DNA of 64,000 nucleotides from Adiantum capillus-veneris (GCA_014529385.2 CM043963.1:109284912-109348911), one strand, 5' to 3'. Positions 19,120 to 31,980 are shown, numbered from the stretch's first letter. The notes: generated by a model not told the origin, from the letters alone. Program-made: numbers and translations.

Positions 19120-20664
19120 ATGGCTTCACGCAAGGATCAGTCGACTCCCTCTGCATCTGGAGATGCGGGCTGGGATCACAACGAAGATTCAGACAGAGTA
19201 TGGTCCGGCTCGGCCTACTCAGGCGGAGCAAAGAGAGATGAAGCGTCGTCAATTGATCGGCGATGCAACGAAGATGATGCTCAATTTTGCGAAGGACCCA
19301 AAATTTGCAAAATATATGAGCGAGACTTCTTTTCAAGAAGTGCATGATCTGTGGAAGAAAATCACTACACCCACTCTCAAGAAACCTTCAACTCACAAGA
19401 AATATTCAGAGAAGGAATTAGAAGAGGTGGTTGATGCACGGATTGCTCAGCTTTTTGACGCGCAAAAGAAAGTCAAAAAGCACGGCAAAAAGCAGAAGAA
19501 AAGCATTGACTTCCCGGGATATTTGGGTCGTCAGTCGACTTTTGACAAGGCAAAGAAACAGAAGAAGCGTGTTCGATTTGAAGGAGTACCCAATTCTTCT
19601 TCTTCTGACAGTTCTTCTAGCTCTTCAGATTCGAGCAAGAAGACAGAAAAGGTAAAAAGCGAAGCAAGAAGCAACGCTTCGGAAAGGGCAAGAGAAAGAC
19701 AAAGAAGGCTAAATCTCGCCCAGAGACTGACAGTTCTATTGAGGACTCGTCTACAGACAGCTCAGATTCCGATGACGGAAACTTTTATGCGAACAAGAAG
19801 AATTTTTACAAAGCCAACCAGTATGACTTTCTCGAAGATAAAAGCAAGAAAGTCCGAGAGTTTAAGGAAGGTGGCCACTTGATCAAGTTTGATACTTTTT
19901 CAGGATACTCAGATGCTTGGAAGGCTTTGTCTTTTATACAGCAGTTTGACATCGCTTTCACGGGAGGACGCTATTCAGAGCACTCCAAGATTCGGAGAGC
20001 TGCCTCTTACTCTAAGGGGAATGCTCGTACTTGGTGGTCCACTCTTCTTTTAAACAAGACTGCGCCAGTTAAATGGCTGAAATTTAAGAAGCTTTTTATT
20101 TCTTCTGGGTTGACGCAAGAGTATGAACGAGATGTACGAGCTGCTTGGAACCATCTTTGGATGACCAAGAAAGATACAATCAATGCTTATTCTGAAAGAT
20201 TCTGAAGCTCTTTTCTACCCGCCTCTTCATTCAAGAAGATCTCATTCAGAGAACAGATTGAGCGGTTTACCTTGGGTCTACCTACAGAGATTCGAGATCA
20301 CTGCTTGGAACAGAAGTCAGCTTCTATTCAGGAGTTGATGAGTCATGCGAAGCGGGGCTTTGCCATTCACTCTGGCAGTCTGACCTAACCCACAGAGGAG
20401 GCCATGACACAACGAGCCGAACAGACTTCCGGGAATGAAAGTAGAAAGAAAAAGAGCAACCCAGAGAAAAAGGATGCACGACCCAAGCTTACTCCTGAGG
20501 AGAGAGCTTGCTTCATCAGAGAGGGGAAGTGCTTTGGATGCGGGGAACATAGGCATATCTCCACGAAGTGCCCTAAAAAGGCACAGAAAGAACAAAATGA
20601 TAAAGACGACGACAGGCCTGAGAGTTCGAGAGCAGCTGAGGAACGTGGCAGAAAAGGCAGATAG
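19120..20664 (+). pseudogene. gag of chromovirus C2
   Basis: The likely start is ATG 19120 (MASRKDQSTPS), kept in element C3. Readable pieces are spread over three frames. They include a basic region (KKHGKKQKK), a Ser-rich run (SSSSDSSSSSSDSS, ~19600), the gag fold at 19879-20205 (IKFDTFSGYSDAWKALSFIQ, then ARTWWS and YERDVRAAW), and a zinc knuckle CFGCGEHRHISTKC at about 20530. Several frameshifts and an in-frame stop before 20208 inactivate it. Confidence 0.82.
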
Positions 20665-23600
20665 AAAAGCAGAACTGGTACCACATGGCGTAGGACTTGC
20701 ATCGAATCAAATGAATGAAAGTACAAACTTTACCGCTTTTTGGGACAAAGTGAAGGATCAGGAAGCTCTTTTGAAGGAGCCATGGCCAACTTCTTTTCAC
20801 TTGGAATTGGCGGCTCGTATTTGGAATTATGCCCGAGAGACTGACGCCACAGGCAGAGGTAGTTCAACTGGCACCCGGATGGAATGTTGCCATTACACCG
20901 AGCATTGGCAAACTTCGTTTGCAATGACAGGGGTGTTCAAGGCACGCGAGTGACGTTCTACTCGGAATCCCTTGGTACCACCAGAACTACGCCGTGGTTG
21001 ACTACCGGGCCGAGAAAGCGACTTTGACAAATGAAGGGTTCAAAGATTGTACTTGATGAACTGCAGTTTTCTTTACTCATTCTTTTGGTAGAGAACTGAA
21101 CGATGGATAAAGGTTGAATATGTTTTGACCTGAACAAAAGAACGCCAAGATTTTTCTCCACACTCATGCCGATTGCTTTTTAGAGGGCTTGAAGATCAGA
21201 CCATTGACCTGATACCTGGAAGCACGTCAGCGAACCGGCCACCTTACCGTGTGAGCCGAGTACAGATTGAAAAGATTATGAACCAAGTGAAAGACCTCTA
21301 GGAAAAGGGTCTTGTCCAGCGTGGTACTTCACCGTACTGCTCTCCACTGTTGTTGGATTTGAAGAAAGACTGATCTTGGAGAATGTGCATTGATTATAGA
21401 GCTCTCAACAAAATCACCATCAAGAACAGATTTCTAATTCCTAGGATCGATGATATACTCGATAGGTTAGAGGGATCCTCGTGCTTTAGCAGGATTGACT
21501 TGAAGAGTGGATATCATCAGATCCGAATCGCGCTGGGAGACGTCTACAAGACAGCCTTTCAGACGACTTTTGGGTTATTTGAGTTTTTGGTGATGCCTTT
21601 TGGTTTAACCAATGCTCCTGCGACATTTAACCGGATGATGGATAGGATTTTTCCAGAGCACTGGCTATTTGTTGGCACTTTCTTTGATGATATCATTGTT
21701 TTCTCCAAGAATGAGGCAGAACACAGAGATCATTTGCTTTAGAGATACACTTTTTGGGACACTTTGTCTCAGCAGCAGGAGTGCAAGTGGATACGGCCAA
21801 GATAGAGACTATACGTGATTGGCCCGATTGGAAGAATGTCCATGAAGTTGGAAGCTTCTTGGGACTGTGTTCGTACTACAGGCAGTTCATACGAAAGTTT
21901 GTAGAGGTTGCTTCCCCTTTGCATATCTTGACACAGAAAGGAGTCCCTTTCTCGTGGGGATTCACAGAAGTGACTGCCTTTCAGACATTGAAAGAGAAAT
22001 TGACTACGGGACCAGTTTTGACTTTGCCGGACTTGCAAAAGTCATTTGAAGTATATTGTGATGCTTGTGGTCGTAGTCTGGGTGCGGTCTTGATGCAAGA
22101 AGGCCATGTCATTGCTTACGAGAGCCGATTGTTCTCTAGGCCGGAGATGACGGCACATATATATGAGAAAGAGCTTTTGGCAGTGATCCATGCTCTTACT
22201 CAGTGGCGGCACTACCTACTCGGAGCGGATTTTACTGTCTTTACAGACCATCAGAGTTTGCGCTACTTCTTGTCACAGAAGCAGCTTTCGGAAAAGCAGA
22301 TACGATGGGCGAACATCTTGTCATCGTTTCACTTCCAGATTGTCCATGAGCAGGGACAGAAGAATGTGGTGGCAGATGCTTTGTCTCGGAAGCCGTTGGA
22401 TTTGGCTATTTCCGCGATACATCATAGGAGCTTCGAGGATATGGTCGATCAGTATGCCACAGATACAGATTTTGTAGATATTTTCACACGGATACGGGAT
22501 GGGGAGACAATAGCTGGATACTCCCTTCGGGAAGGCTACTTGATGAAAAAGACTATGTTGTGTGTTACACAACCGTTGAGGGAAAAGGTTATGACTGAAT
22601 GCCACTGTCCACCTTTTACGAGTCACCGCGGCATTGCTACCACCATGAAGGGGGTAGAGAGAGACTTCTTTGGGCCGAGACTCAAAAAGGATGTGGAAGA
22701 GTTTGTGTGCAGTTGCTTAGTATGCCAGAAGGTCAATTTTGACAGGCATAAGGCACAGGGATTGTTAAAGCCTTTACCCATACCCACCCGCCCCTGGAAA
22801 AGTATTGAAATGGATTTCATTTTTGATCTCCCGAGAACACAGAAAGATCACGATGATTTTCCGATTACATGGCACGTTTGAGACGATTGTCTCCGACAGA
22901 GACCCCAGATTTATGAGTTTGTTTTGGAAGGCAATTTGGGAGAACATTGGCACGCAGTTGCAGTTCTCGTCATCGTTCCACTTGCAGATTGACGGGCAAT
23001 TTGAGATTGCCAATTCAGTGATTTTAGATTTATTGAAGTCTTGTATCTCGGATCAGAAGACTAAATGGAAAACGAACTCACCTTTGGTGGAATTTGCCTA
23101 CAATAACACGATACACTCTTCGACGGGGAAGACGCCATGTGAGATTGTTGAAAGTGCTGCGAAGGTTCCATCCTTCTTGAGCACGAAAGATTAGATATTT
23201 GAAGCGGATGAATATTCGCGAGATTTGGATACGGCTTTTGCCAAGGTTTGCGAGACTTTGCAGGAGTCTCAAGAACAACAGAAAAAGGCAGCGGATCGCC
23301 ATCGTCGCGACTTGAAATTGAAGGAGGATGATTGGGTGCTCTTACGTTTTGAGAAGGCACGCCTACGAAAGAAAAAGGGAAAGGAGAGGCTTTTTCCAAA
23401 GCTTAGTATGCGATACTACGGACCTTTCCAGATCACTAACAAGATAAATGATGTCTCCTTCCGATTGAACTTGCCAGATACTTGGAGGATTCACAATGCA
23501 TTGCAAGTGAGTCTCTTGAAACCTGTTAAGGGTGATGTGCCTGATGATGGGGAGCCTGATGAGCAACCCGAAGTGGAAGAAAACGAGGAGATCCTTGTTC

Positions 23601-23766
23601 TTGAACAGATTTTGGCACATAACGATACGAAGAAAGGTAAAGTCCGAAGGCGGTTCTTGGTTAAGTTCAAGAACTTTCCTGCATTTGATGCGAAGTGGAT
23701 GGAGGAGGAGGACCTAGCAGATACTCCTCGAATTGTGAAACTTTACCTCGATGTTTTGGTTTAGCA
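20665..23766 (+). pseudogene. pol of chromovirus C2: protease, RT, RNase H, integrase, chromodomain
   Basis: Protease (~20740-21050) is badly decayed. RT at 21290-21742 shows [32 protein letters not shown] and [10 protein letters not shown] ~75-bp deletion at 21741 shifts the frame compared with C3. RNase H begins FEVYCDACGRSLGAVLMQEG (~22040) and includes FTDHQSLRYF. Integrase has a GHHRG-like start and CLVCQKVN (~22720), but ~100 bp around the first core Asp region are deleted near 22857. VSDRDPRF and the HLQIDGQFE site follow. The chromodomain (from 23579, EEILVLEQI) ends at 23764. No complete catalytic integrase can be made. Confidence 0.88.
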
Positions 23767-24291
23767 TAGTCTACTCCAAAAGGAACCCAGAATGCAGCTT
23801 GGCAGGAGATCTGGTGCAGTGGGATGCACAAGAGGGGAGTCACTCCGCTCCCTTGTCAACAGATGCCTTGATTTTGATACTAAAGTCACTGATGTCTCTT
23901 TGAGCTTCAAGGATACTGAGAGCTGACAGTATTCTGCTCGATGACTTTATGAAATGGAATTCTTGATGATCTCGAATAGACATGGTTGCAATAGGAGTTA
24001 GTCAATCGGACATCGATGAGGTCCCGATTGGACCTAGATGTGATTGCTAGCTACATTGCCGATAAATCATGCTCTAAGATCCTAATGAATGTTGAATGTC
24101 ATGTGATGTCCTGTGATGTTTGGTGATGTCGTGTGATGTCGTGTGATGTGACTGTCGATTTTGTACATGTGCTAGATGTGTATTCCTAGTACGTAGGTAC
24201 TAACAGTCAGTGTCTGCTAAGACGGTTTATGGATTTTGTCGGTTTTGCAGGCGTAATCGCGGTCGATTACAATGCTTTCAAGAGGGGGGTA
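23767..24291 (+). other. 3' UTR of chromovirus C2 with TGATGT repeats and polypurine tract
   Basis: Non-coding. Short TGTGATGTC-type repeats lie at about 24098-24150; the same repeat is found in C3 (~35775-35830), so it is a family feature. The polypurine tract AAGAGGGGGGTA sits at 24280-24291. Confidence 0.8.
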
Positions 24292-24819
24292 TGTCACAAA
24301 GTGATGACGTGGCTACGGACAACAGAAACCCTAAAATTCATGCAAACCCTAATTTCTGCCAAAAACCCTAATTTCCGGAAATCGTGGAGGCTGATTTTTT
24401 TTTTTGAGCGACGCAAATCTCAGTTTTTTGCTATGATTTGGGAGAAAGAGAGAGAAAAAGAGAACTTGCTTTTTACTGACTCTCATTGAGAGAGAGAGAG
24501 AATCTGCTTTTGCTTTCAAGCTTTTGGGGCTCTGCTTTTGGGCATCCCTTGTAATCTTTAAATTAGTGGTGAGGGCCTCACTTCTCAGAGCATTTGGACG
24601 CAGAGTCTGAGAGTGAAACCCTAACCGCTCTCTTGTACTTTGATGATTGATTAATACAAAAAGAAATACTGAAAGGGGCGCCAGTCTTTGGGGCCAATAT
24701 CTCTAGGCACGGAACTCCGCTGGGCCAGTGCAAATCTATTGTGATCTGTGAATTGTTTGAATTGGTTATTTGGTGCTGTCGTGATTGATTCTTGACTTGG
24801 AGTGTCCAAGTCTGTTATA
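24292..24819 (+). repeat. 3' LTR of chromovirus C2
   Basis: 528 bp, same ends as the 5' LTR. The right flank GCATC completes the target-site duplication. The LTR pair differs by scattered substitutions and short indels. Confidence 0.93.
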
Positions 24820-24824
24820 GCATC

Positions 24825-25191
24825 TGCTCTACACAGCACCTTCCACAAATATGTACAAATTCCACCCTGTCTGTTCCAACAAACCAAACTTTGCACACCA
24901 AATTTGAGACGAGGCCGAAGAAGATAAAAGGGCCGCCCTACTGCTGCCAAAACCTGTTGAAACGAGGATTCAATTGTGAACCCTCTGAAGTCTCACCCCG
25001 CACGTTCTTCAACTGAAACCCACACACCCTCACACTGACTCGTACCCACACACACACACACACACCAAAACTAGACAATACGTGAACAGAATACGCTGAA
25101 AGATGACTGCACAGGGGGGACTGCTCGCTGCTGCGCAGAGGGCAACACACCCGCAGAGCAGGTCACGTAGATGCAAAAGGAGTAGGGCGCA

Positions 25192-25238
<47 letters not shown>

Positions 25239-25247
25239 TGCACACAC
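24825..25247 (+). other. intron sequence with (CA)n microsatellites
   Basis: No coding sequence. CA tracts lie at about 25050-25067 and 25192-25235. Nothing else is recognised. Confidence 0.6.
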
Positions 25248-25777
25248 TTTTTTCTGGTAAATGAATTTGATTTATCTATCTGTGGGAAACCTGAAAGAGA
25301 GGAAAACCCACCAAAAAGATGTACAAGAAAAGGAACACAAAAGTGTTTGTCTGTACAAAATAGCTAAAAGCATTCATAGGAAAGCTGATGTATCTCTACA
25401 GTGATATCACCAACTTCCAAGGCGAACCGTAAAGACTGCCTAAGGGAAAGCTTGAAGAAAGGAAGGGGATCTGCATGAATGCGATGGAACATATAGCCAT
25501 TACGCTGTCGCCACAGGCTCCAGTACACGCAAAACCTGACCCACATGAAGAAGACTGCAAAGCACTGCAACGCAGGTGAGAAGATACCAAAAACCCAAAA
25601 CTGCTTATGGAAGACCGTCATGGGAAAACGTAACCGCATACACGCCGATACCCGACGAAGGAAATCTCGAGTAACACAGCAATCCCACAAGAGGTGACAA
25701 ACATCCTCTTCGGCGGATAAGCAACGGACACAGGATGGAGTCTGAGTCCAGATGCTCTTAGTTGTGAGAGGCCTGTT
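25248..25777 (-). pseudogene. L1-like LINE fragment: C-terminal zinc domain and 3' UTR
   Basis: The - strand frame 25780-25364 reads CVRCLSAEEDVCHLLWDC, the zf-RVT motif of plant L1-type ORF2, then the WRQRNGYMFHR tail. The 3' UTR (TTTTCCTC...GGTTTCCCAC) matches that of the copy ending at 27576, and the element ends in a short A-tail at about 25248. It is 5'-truncated against an LTR scrap. Confidence 0.82.
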
Positions 25778-25911
25778 CACATATTTAAAGGTACAAGGGA
25801 TGCCAAAAGCACAGCCCCAAAAACTGTCCTAAAAGCTGAAAATCAAAAGCTTGAAGATTTCTTGCTTTTCCACAAGCTCTCTCTCTCTTGAGCCAAAATA
25901 AAGCAAAGAGG

Positions 25912-25966
<55 letters not shown>

Positions 25967-26165
25967 CTCTCTCTCAGTAAAATAAAGCAAAAGCTGGGTG
26001 TCTCTCTTGCAATTTGCGTAGAAAAGCAAGGCCCAAAAGCTGTCCAAATCTGCCGCAATGTGCGCCGCAAAGCATTTCAGGGTTAGGGTTTCAACAAAAT
26101 TAGGGTTTTTGATTTTAGGGTTGGGGTTTCTTGCAGAGCGGGCAGCCACGTCATTACTTTGTGAC
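25778..26165 (-). repeat. chromovirus LTR fragment with (CT)n
   Basis: On the - strand it begins TGTCACAAAGTAATGACGTGGC at 26165 and shows AAACCCTAA motifs and GGGCATCCCTTGTA, then stops, so only the U3 side is present. A CT microsatellite occupies 25915-25975. Confidence 0.82.
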
Positions 26166-26167
26166 AC

Positions 26168-27576
26168 GCTTACAGTCCCTCATGTCCAGTATTTTAGAGC
26201 ATTTTTGGCGGACCTCCTCTAGCACGAAGGGTCTTCGGCTTCTATCTATGGACAAGTTGTGTTCTCCCAAGCGGCTTGGAGGGTTAAATATTTTGGACTT
26301 GCGACGTCATGTTTTGGCTCGGAAAGCTATGTTGTTGCCAGTTTTGGTGGAGCATCAGCAACCCTGGGCTCTCATGGTCACACGTTTGTGTACGCACTTT
26401 GTCACCCCATCCTTTCGTCATTGGAAACCAACTTATTGGGATGTTGTTTTTCTGAAGCTTGAAGAACACATTCTTGGATGTCCCTTTAGTTCTTCTCTCA
26501 TTGTTGATTGGAAGGTTGTCACTTCGCATTTGGCTTTGCATGGTGGACAATCCTCTATGGGTCACTCCCTTCGTTTGGAGAGTCTGCATTGAAGTAGGGC
26601 CTTCGCTTCGATTTTGGTTTGACGGTCTCCTCGCCAAGCGTATTTTCTTTCCCAAAAGGAATCTATAAGGTGCATCAGGTAGTTGATGACTCCGGTTATG
26701 TTCTTTTGTTTGCTGATGCGGTGTCCCGCTTTCGGTTGGGTCCTCACTATTCTCCTCTTTGGCGGGAAATTCAAAGGATGCTTGCTGATCACTCACCCAT
26801 TCCTCCTTTAGATGTGGACTCCCGCTTCTTCGATTGGAATTTGGCTACTACCAGATTGGACTACATTTCAGCTGGCAATGTCTATGCCATCCTTCAGTCT
26901 GATGTATGGATTGTGCATCATGGTAATCAGTTGTGGTCGCTTTTCGAGTCATCCTTGTGGTGGGAATACACATTGTCTCGCATTTGGCACAGTCATCTAC
27001 CTTTGAAGGAACGTGTTTTCTTGTGGCGCTGCTTGGTGGGAGCTCTACTTGTTGGTAGTGTGTTACATGCACGACATATTGCACCTTCCCATTGCCTCAG
27101 ATGCCTTGAAGCTGAGGAGACCGTGCCACACTTACTGTGGCGTTGTCGCCATTCCAGAGCCTTCATTCGACAAGTGTCGATTGCTCTTCGGTTGCGATTT
27201 CCTTCCGGCTTTTTTCACAGACGCTTTTGGCTTTTTGGGGTGCTCTAGTCACCGCAATCTCAGTTTGCGGTGTTCTTTACTTAGGTCAGATTTTGAACTT
27301 TGTGGGCCATCTAGCACCATAGGAACTCCTTAATGTTCCAAGGCACGTATGTTGACCCCTTTCCCTATTTCAAATTATCTCTTGGTCAAGCGCTGCATTT
27401 CGCTTATGACGCTGGAGACATCACTCTTGATACCTACAGGATTTACTTTGACTGTTTCTAGCCTTCGGAGCCTCATAGTGCTCCGCTTTTTGTATCCCTT
27501 TCTTTCTGTGGGTTTTCCTCGCCTTGAGGTTTCCCACCTATAAAATCTATCAAACATGATTTACGAAAAAAAAAAG
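26168..27576 (+). pseudogene. L1-like LINE (copy E): ORF2 C-terminal part and 3' UTR
   Basis: It starts inside ORF2 (LCSPKRLGGLNILDLRRHVL), continues with a frameshift near 26590-26650, then the frame to 27248 including LPLKERVFLWRCLVG and the zinc motif CLRCLEAEETVPHLLWRC. The 3' UTR ends ATTTACG and a 10-bp poly(A) at about 27567-27576. It is 5'-truncated. Same family as 28130-30255 and 58252-62530. It shows several stops and frameshifts. Confidence 0.85.
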
Positions 27577-27798
27577 GTGTGTGTGTCATAACGTACACAG
27601 AGCATAGTGCCATTTGCGTACTCCTGATCCAGCAAATCTCGCAATTCATCCTAAGGCATAGCAAGACCACACAAACGTGTGGTGTCATGCGGTGCAAGAA
27701 AAGCGACAACCTCAGCAAAGAATAGAAATAAGTAAGCTGCCAAGGGACAGGATCGACGAGATGAAGGAAAACTCTACGTAATGTGGCCTCTCTCTCTC

Positions 27799-27835
<37 letters not shown>

Positions 27836-27920
27836 ACCCCCGGCTCCTTTAGAGTACAGACTCAGCAGTCAAATGAGCAAGCTTCACAACAGACTTCAAA
27901 GTCTACCTATACAAAAGGTA
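27577..27920. other. unassigned, with a 36-bp poly-C run
   Basis: Uninterrupted C run at 27800-27835 preceded by a CT tract. No coding sequence recognised. Confidence 0.7.
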
Positions 27921-28093
27921 TAATGATTGACAGACCCATTGAGCTTGAGAGAGCTAGACGGCCATGTCAACAAGTGCTACCACGACATCGACGGAGGCTC
28001 CATCAAAGGATCAAGATTATTCTAGCAAGGCATGGGAGACGTCCAGTACGATCATTTACCAGCGCGGACATTCACGATATTCTTTAGCGACCA
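27921..28093 (+). pseudogene. LINE A-family C-terminal tail fragment
   Basis: It encodes IDRPIELERARRP, LPRHRRRLHQRIKIILARHGRRP and a tail DIL-stop-RPMP, paralogous to the last ~57 residues of LINE A (9820-10001). Both ends are truncated; it abuts an L1-like LINE. Confidence 0.72.
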
Positions 28094-28129
28094 ATGCCCC
28101 TGTGTGTGTGCGCGCGTATATGGTTGGCT

Positions 28130-30255
28130 GATTTCTGACCCCTGTCTGACTCTGAAATGATGGAGCTATGTGAAGCTAAAGTGTGTATTCAACAAAATGA
28201 TAAGAGGAAAATTGCTAAATGGCAGACGTGCACGTCAACAGGCTTTTATGGATAAAGGTTGTGCTTCAAAGAAATTTTTTAAGCATCTGCATCATTCAAG
28301 GGTCTCACAGTCAATTAAGCGGGTTATGCTTCCTTCGGGTGCTTGGACTTCTTCGAAGCGGGAACTTGCTGAGGTTATGGTTTCACATTATCGTCAAGTG
28401 TTTGCTGCCCCATCTCAGCCATCTTCGGCAGCTTGTCAAGCGCGTGAATTGTTGCTTTCTTATGTTCGTCCAATCCTGTCTTCGCAGGAGGCACAATGCC
28501 TTGAGGATCCTTTCTCTGTTTCCAAATTGCATGGTGCCTTGCTTGCATTGGGCCGTTGGAGATCTCCCGGCTGGGACGGACTTACTGTGGAATTTTTCCT
28601 ATGCTCTTAAACAGCCCCTGCTTTTCATGTTAAATGCGGATGGGAGAAACAGGATCTACCAGTCTCATGGGGGCTTACTTAAATTGTTGCCCAAGCAAGC
28701 GCTTTGCGAGCAGTTCTCTCATTGGCGGCCCATAACTTTGATGCCGGTGGTTTACAAGATTTTGGCTAAAATGTTGGTCCACCGCATCAAGGACTATCTG
28801 GTTACAGGACTTCATCAGGCTCAGTATGGTTTCATTCCTCGTCGTCAAATCATGGACAATTTGGCTAACGTTATGATTGGCATGGTGTATGCTAAGTACA
28901 CGCAACAAGATGTGCTGGTCATGCAAGTTGATATTAAAAAGGCCATTGACATTGTGCAATGGGACTTCATTGCTGCCACAATGAGGTGTCTAGGATTTGG
29001 TCCTAAATTGGCCAATGTGGTTTATTTCTTGTATGCTTGTAGTACGTCTTCGGGGATCTTGGAAGGGGAATTGACAAAATCGTGGCCGCTTGGTTGTTCG
29101 GTTAGGCAAGGTTGCCCCCTTAGCGCTTTGCTGTATGCAATTGCCACTCATCCTTTGTTGATGTATCTTGATCACTTGACCTCTGCACAACGTCTTCATG
29201 GTTTGCAGTTACCATCAGGTCATACCTTTATTGGGCAGGCTTATGCGGATGACTCGTTGTTTATGCCCCGCAATCAGCAAAGAGATGTTCAAGTGATTAT
29301 GGAAGCTTTGGAATGCTCTGTTGTGGCCAGGACAGACTGTTCCTCCGAATGTAATCACTAGGCATTTGGGTTATCCAATTGGATGGAACGTCACTCACAT
29401 GCAAAAAGTGGACTGGGTTATGCATCGCTTGAATGTTAAACTGCATTACATGAAGCTTTCTACTTGGCTACTGCATGTTCGCTTGCGAATTTGTTAGAGT
29501 ATCCTTATGGCTTATATTCAGTTCTTTTTGCCATTGTTGCACTGGCCTCGCCATTGTCTTGATTCTCTCATGTCGGCCATTTTGTCTCATTTGTGGCGAA
29601 CTCATGCTCACAAAAAAGGCCTGTGTCTGATGTTAATGGAAAAACTTTGTACACCAAAGCGCTTTGGTGGTCTGAATATTTGCGTAGGCATGTCCTTGCT
29701 AGGAAGGCTATGCTTTTGCCTACACTTACGCAACAATCTCAGCCTTAAACTCTTATGTTTGCACACTTGAGTCAGCATGTGGTTACATCCTCATTTGGTC
29801 ACTGGCAATCATCCATTTGGGAGGTGGTATTTGGTAAGATGGACGGTCATATTCCTGGATGCCTGCTTTCTTCCACCTTGCTCTCTGCTTGGAAACAAGT
29901 TATGATTCATCTATCGTGGAATGCTCGGAGGGAAGGAAATTCACTTTGATTGGAGAGCCTTCATTGGAGCCGAGCCTTTTCTCTTACTTTGGTTGACCGC
30001 TTGCCTCGCCAGGCGTATTTTCTCTCCTGCCGTGGCATTCGAGTGGTTGAGGATGTGGTGGATGCAGATGGTTTCACTTTGGAGTTTCCATTTTCCGCTC
30101 GCCGCTTTGGATTGGGCATGCATTATCGCCAGTTTTGGAGAGAATTGCAACAAATGTTGATTGATTTTTTGCCCGTTTCACCTTTGGTTGATGGTGATCG
30201 CATGTCTGACTGGAATCTTCGCGAAATGCCTTTTCAAGATATTTCTGCCGGTCGC
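28130..30255 (+). pseudogene. L1-like LINE (copy D): RT and C-terminal part
   Basis: It begins in the ORF2 linker and includes an RT with RPITLMPVVYKILAKML, QYGFIPRRQIMDNL, MQVDIKKAIDIVQWDF, SVRQGCPLSALLYA and QAYADDSLF. After VIMEALE about 85 bp present in copy C are deleted, with short homology at the joint, shifting the frame. The K-A-I-D (instead of KAFD) change also hits a conserved RT position. The 3' end is lost: at 30255 it joins directly to the middle of a chromovirus LTR. Confidence 0.85.
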
Positions 30256-30518
30256 ACTCTTGTACTTTGAACTCAGATTAATATAAAAAGAAATACCGAA
30301 AGGGGCGCTAGTCTTTGGGGCCAATATCTCTAGGCACGGAACTCCACCGGGCCAGTGTTGAATCAATTGTGAACTGTGAACGGTTTTGAAGTGGTTATTT
30401 GGTGCTATCGTGGTAGATTCTTGACTTGGAGTGTCCAAGTTTGTTACAGTGGTATAGAGCACGGCTGATTTCTCTTCGACGGGAAATCCGATCCCAAATT
30501 TTTTTTCCCGCGGCACCT

Positions 30519-31980
30519 ATGGCTTCGAGCAAGGATCAGTCGACTCCCTCTGCATCCAGAGATGCGGGAAGGGATCACAACGAAGATTCACGCTAGGAGT
30601 ATGGCCCGCCTCGGCCTACTCATGTGGAGCGTCAAGAGATGAGCGTCAACGATTGATCGGCGACGCAACAAAGACGATGCTTAATTTTGCCAAGGACCCG
30701 AAAATAGCAAAATATATGAGCAAGACCTCTTTGGAGGAGGTGCACACGCAGTGGCAGAAAACCACACCACCCCCAAAACCCGCTCTCAAGAAACCTCCTG
30801 TTCCCAAGAAGTATATAGAGAAGGAATTCGAAGAGGTGGTGGATGCACGACTTGCTCAGCTTTTTGACGCGGAAAACAAAGCTGGAAAGCACGGAAAAAA
30901 GCAGAAGAAAGGCACTGACTTCCTGGGCTATTTGGGTCGTCGGACGACTTTTGAAAAGGCAAAGGAACAGAAGAAGCATGTTCGATTCAAAGGAGTACCC
31001 AATTCTTCTTCTTCTTCTTCTTCTTCTTCTGACAGTTCTTTAAGCTCATCTGACTCGAGCGAAGAAGATAGAAAAGGCGAAAAGCGAAGCAAGAAGCAAC
31101 GCTTCGGAAAGGGCAAGAAAAATACAAAGAAGTCTAAATCTCGCTCCGTGACTGACAGCTCTACAGAGGACTCGTCTGTAGACAGTTCAGACTCTGATGA
31201 GAGCAACTTTTATGCAAAGAAGAAGAATTTTTACAAAGCCAACCAGTATGACTTTCTCGAAGACAAAAGCAAGAAAGTCCGAGAGTTTAAGCAAGGTGGA
31301 CAGTCAATTAAATTTGACACGTTTTTGGGATATAGAGATGCTTCGAAGGCTTTGTCTTTTGTACAGCAGTTTGACATCGCTTTCGTGGGAGGACGTTACT
31401 CAGAGCACTAAGATTCGGAGAGCTGCCTCTTACTTTAAGGGGAATGCTGGAACTTGGTGGTCTTCTATTAAGCAAGACTGCGCCAGTTGAATGGCTGAAA
31501 TTAAAGAGGCTTTTTATTTCTTCTTGGTTGACTCGATAGTATGAACGGGATATTTAAACCAAGAAAGAGACAGTGGACGCTTATTGCGAGAGATTGTGGA
31601 GCTCTTTTCTACACGCTGCTTCATTTAAGAAGATCTCGTTCAAGGAACAGATTGAGCGGTTTACCTTGGGTCTACCTACAGAGATCTGAGATCACTGCTT
31701 GGAACAGAAATCAGCTTTTATTGAGGAGTTGATGAGTCATGCGAAACGGGGTTTTGCCATCCACTCTGGCAGTCTGACTTACCCCACTGATGAGATCATG
31801 ACACAAAGAGCTGAACAGACTTCAGCAAATGAATGTAGAAAGAGAAAGAGAAACTCAGAAAAGAAAGATGCACGACCCAAGCTTACTCCTCGCTTTATCA
31901 GGGAGGGGAAGTGCTTTGGATGCGGGGAAACTGGACATATCTCCGCGAAGTGCCCTAAAAAGGCACAGAAAAAATAGAAT
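30519..31980 (+). pseudogene. gag of chromovirus C3
   Basis: ATG 30519 (MASSKDQSTPS) is equivalent to the C2 start, but a stop follows and the main readable frame is 30653-31411: a basic region, a Ser-rich stretch (~31005-31060), a K/R-rich run, DESNFY, and the gag fold ending GGRYSEH. After a frameshift, SAFIEELMSHAKRGF and a zinc knuckle CFGCGETGHISAKC follow (31699-31977). CGA to TGA at 31687 is one clear inactivating change. Confidence 0.82.

Larger units (their letters stand above)
18504..24819 (+). mobile_element. complete chromovirus C2 (Ty3/gypsy), degenerate
   Basis: 6,316 bp between 5-bp duplications GCATC (18499-18503 and 24820-24824). It has LTRs of 543 and 528 bp, an initiator-Met primer site, gag, zinc knuckle, protease, RT, RNase H, integrase, chromodomain, a ~530-bp 3' UTR and a polypurine tract AAGAGGGGGGTA. 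Both LTRs end TTATA instead of the family's TTACA. Coding parts carry frameshifts and at least two internal deletions (near 21741 and 22857), so it cannot be autonomous. It is the best preserved chromovirus here in overall structure. Confidence 0.93.

Noticed and set aside
21680-21700. TFFDDIIVF as an unusual RT active site
   Set aside because: Phe in the first position of the YxDD box is common among Ty3/gypsy elements, so it is not noteworthy.
18499-24824. C2 as an active autonomous chromovirus
   Set aside because: Ends and duplications are intact, but gag is in three frames, the RT has a ~75-bp deletion and integrase lacks ~100 bp of its core.
25030-25245. Val/Cys-rich - strand frame
   Set aside because: It is a translation of the CA microsatellites.
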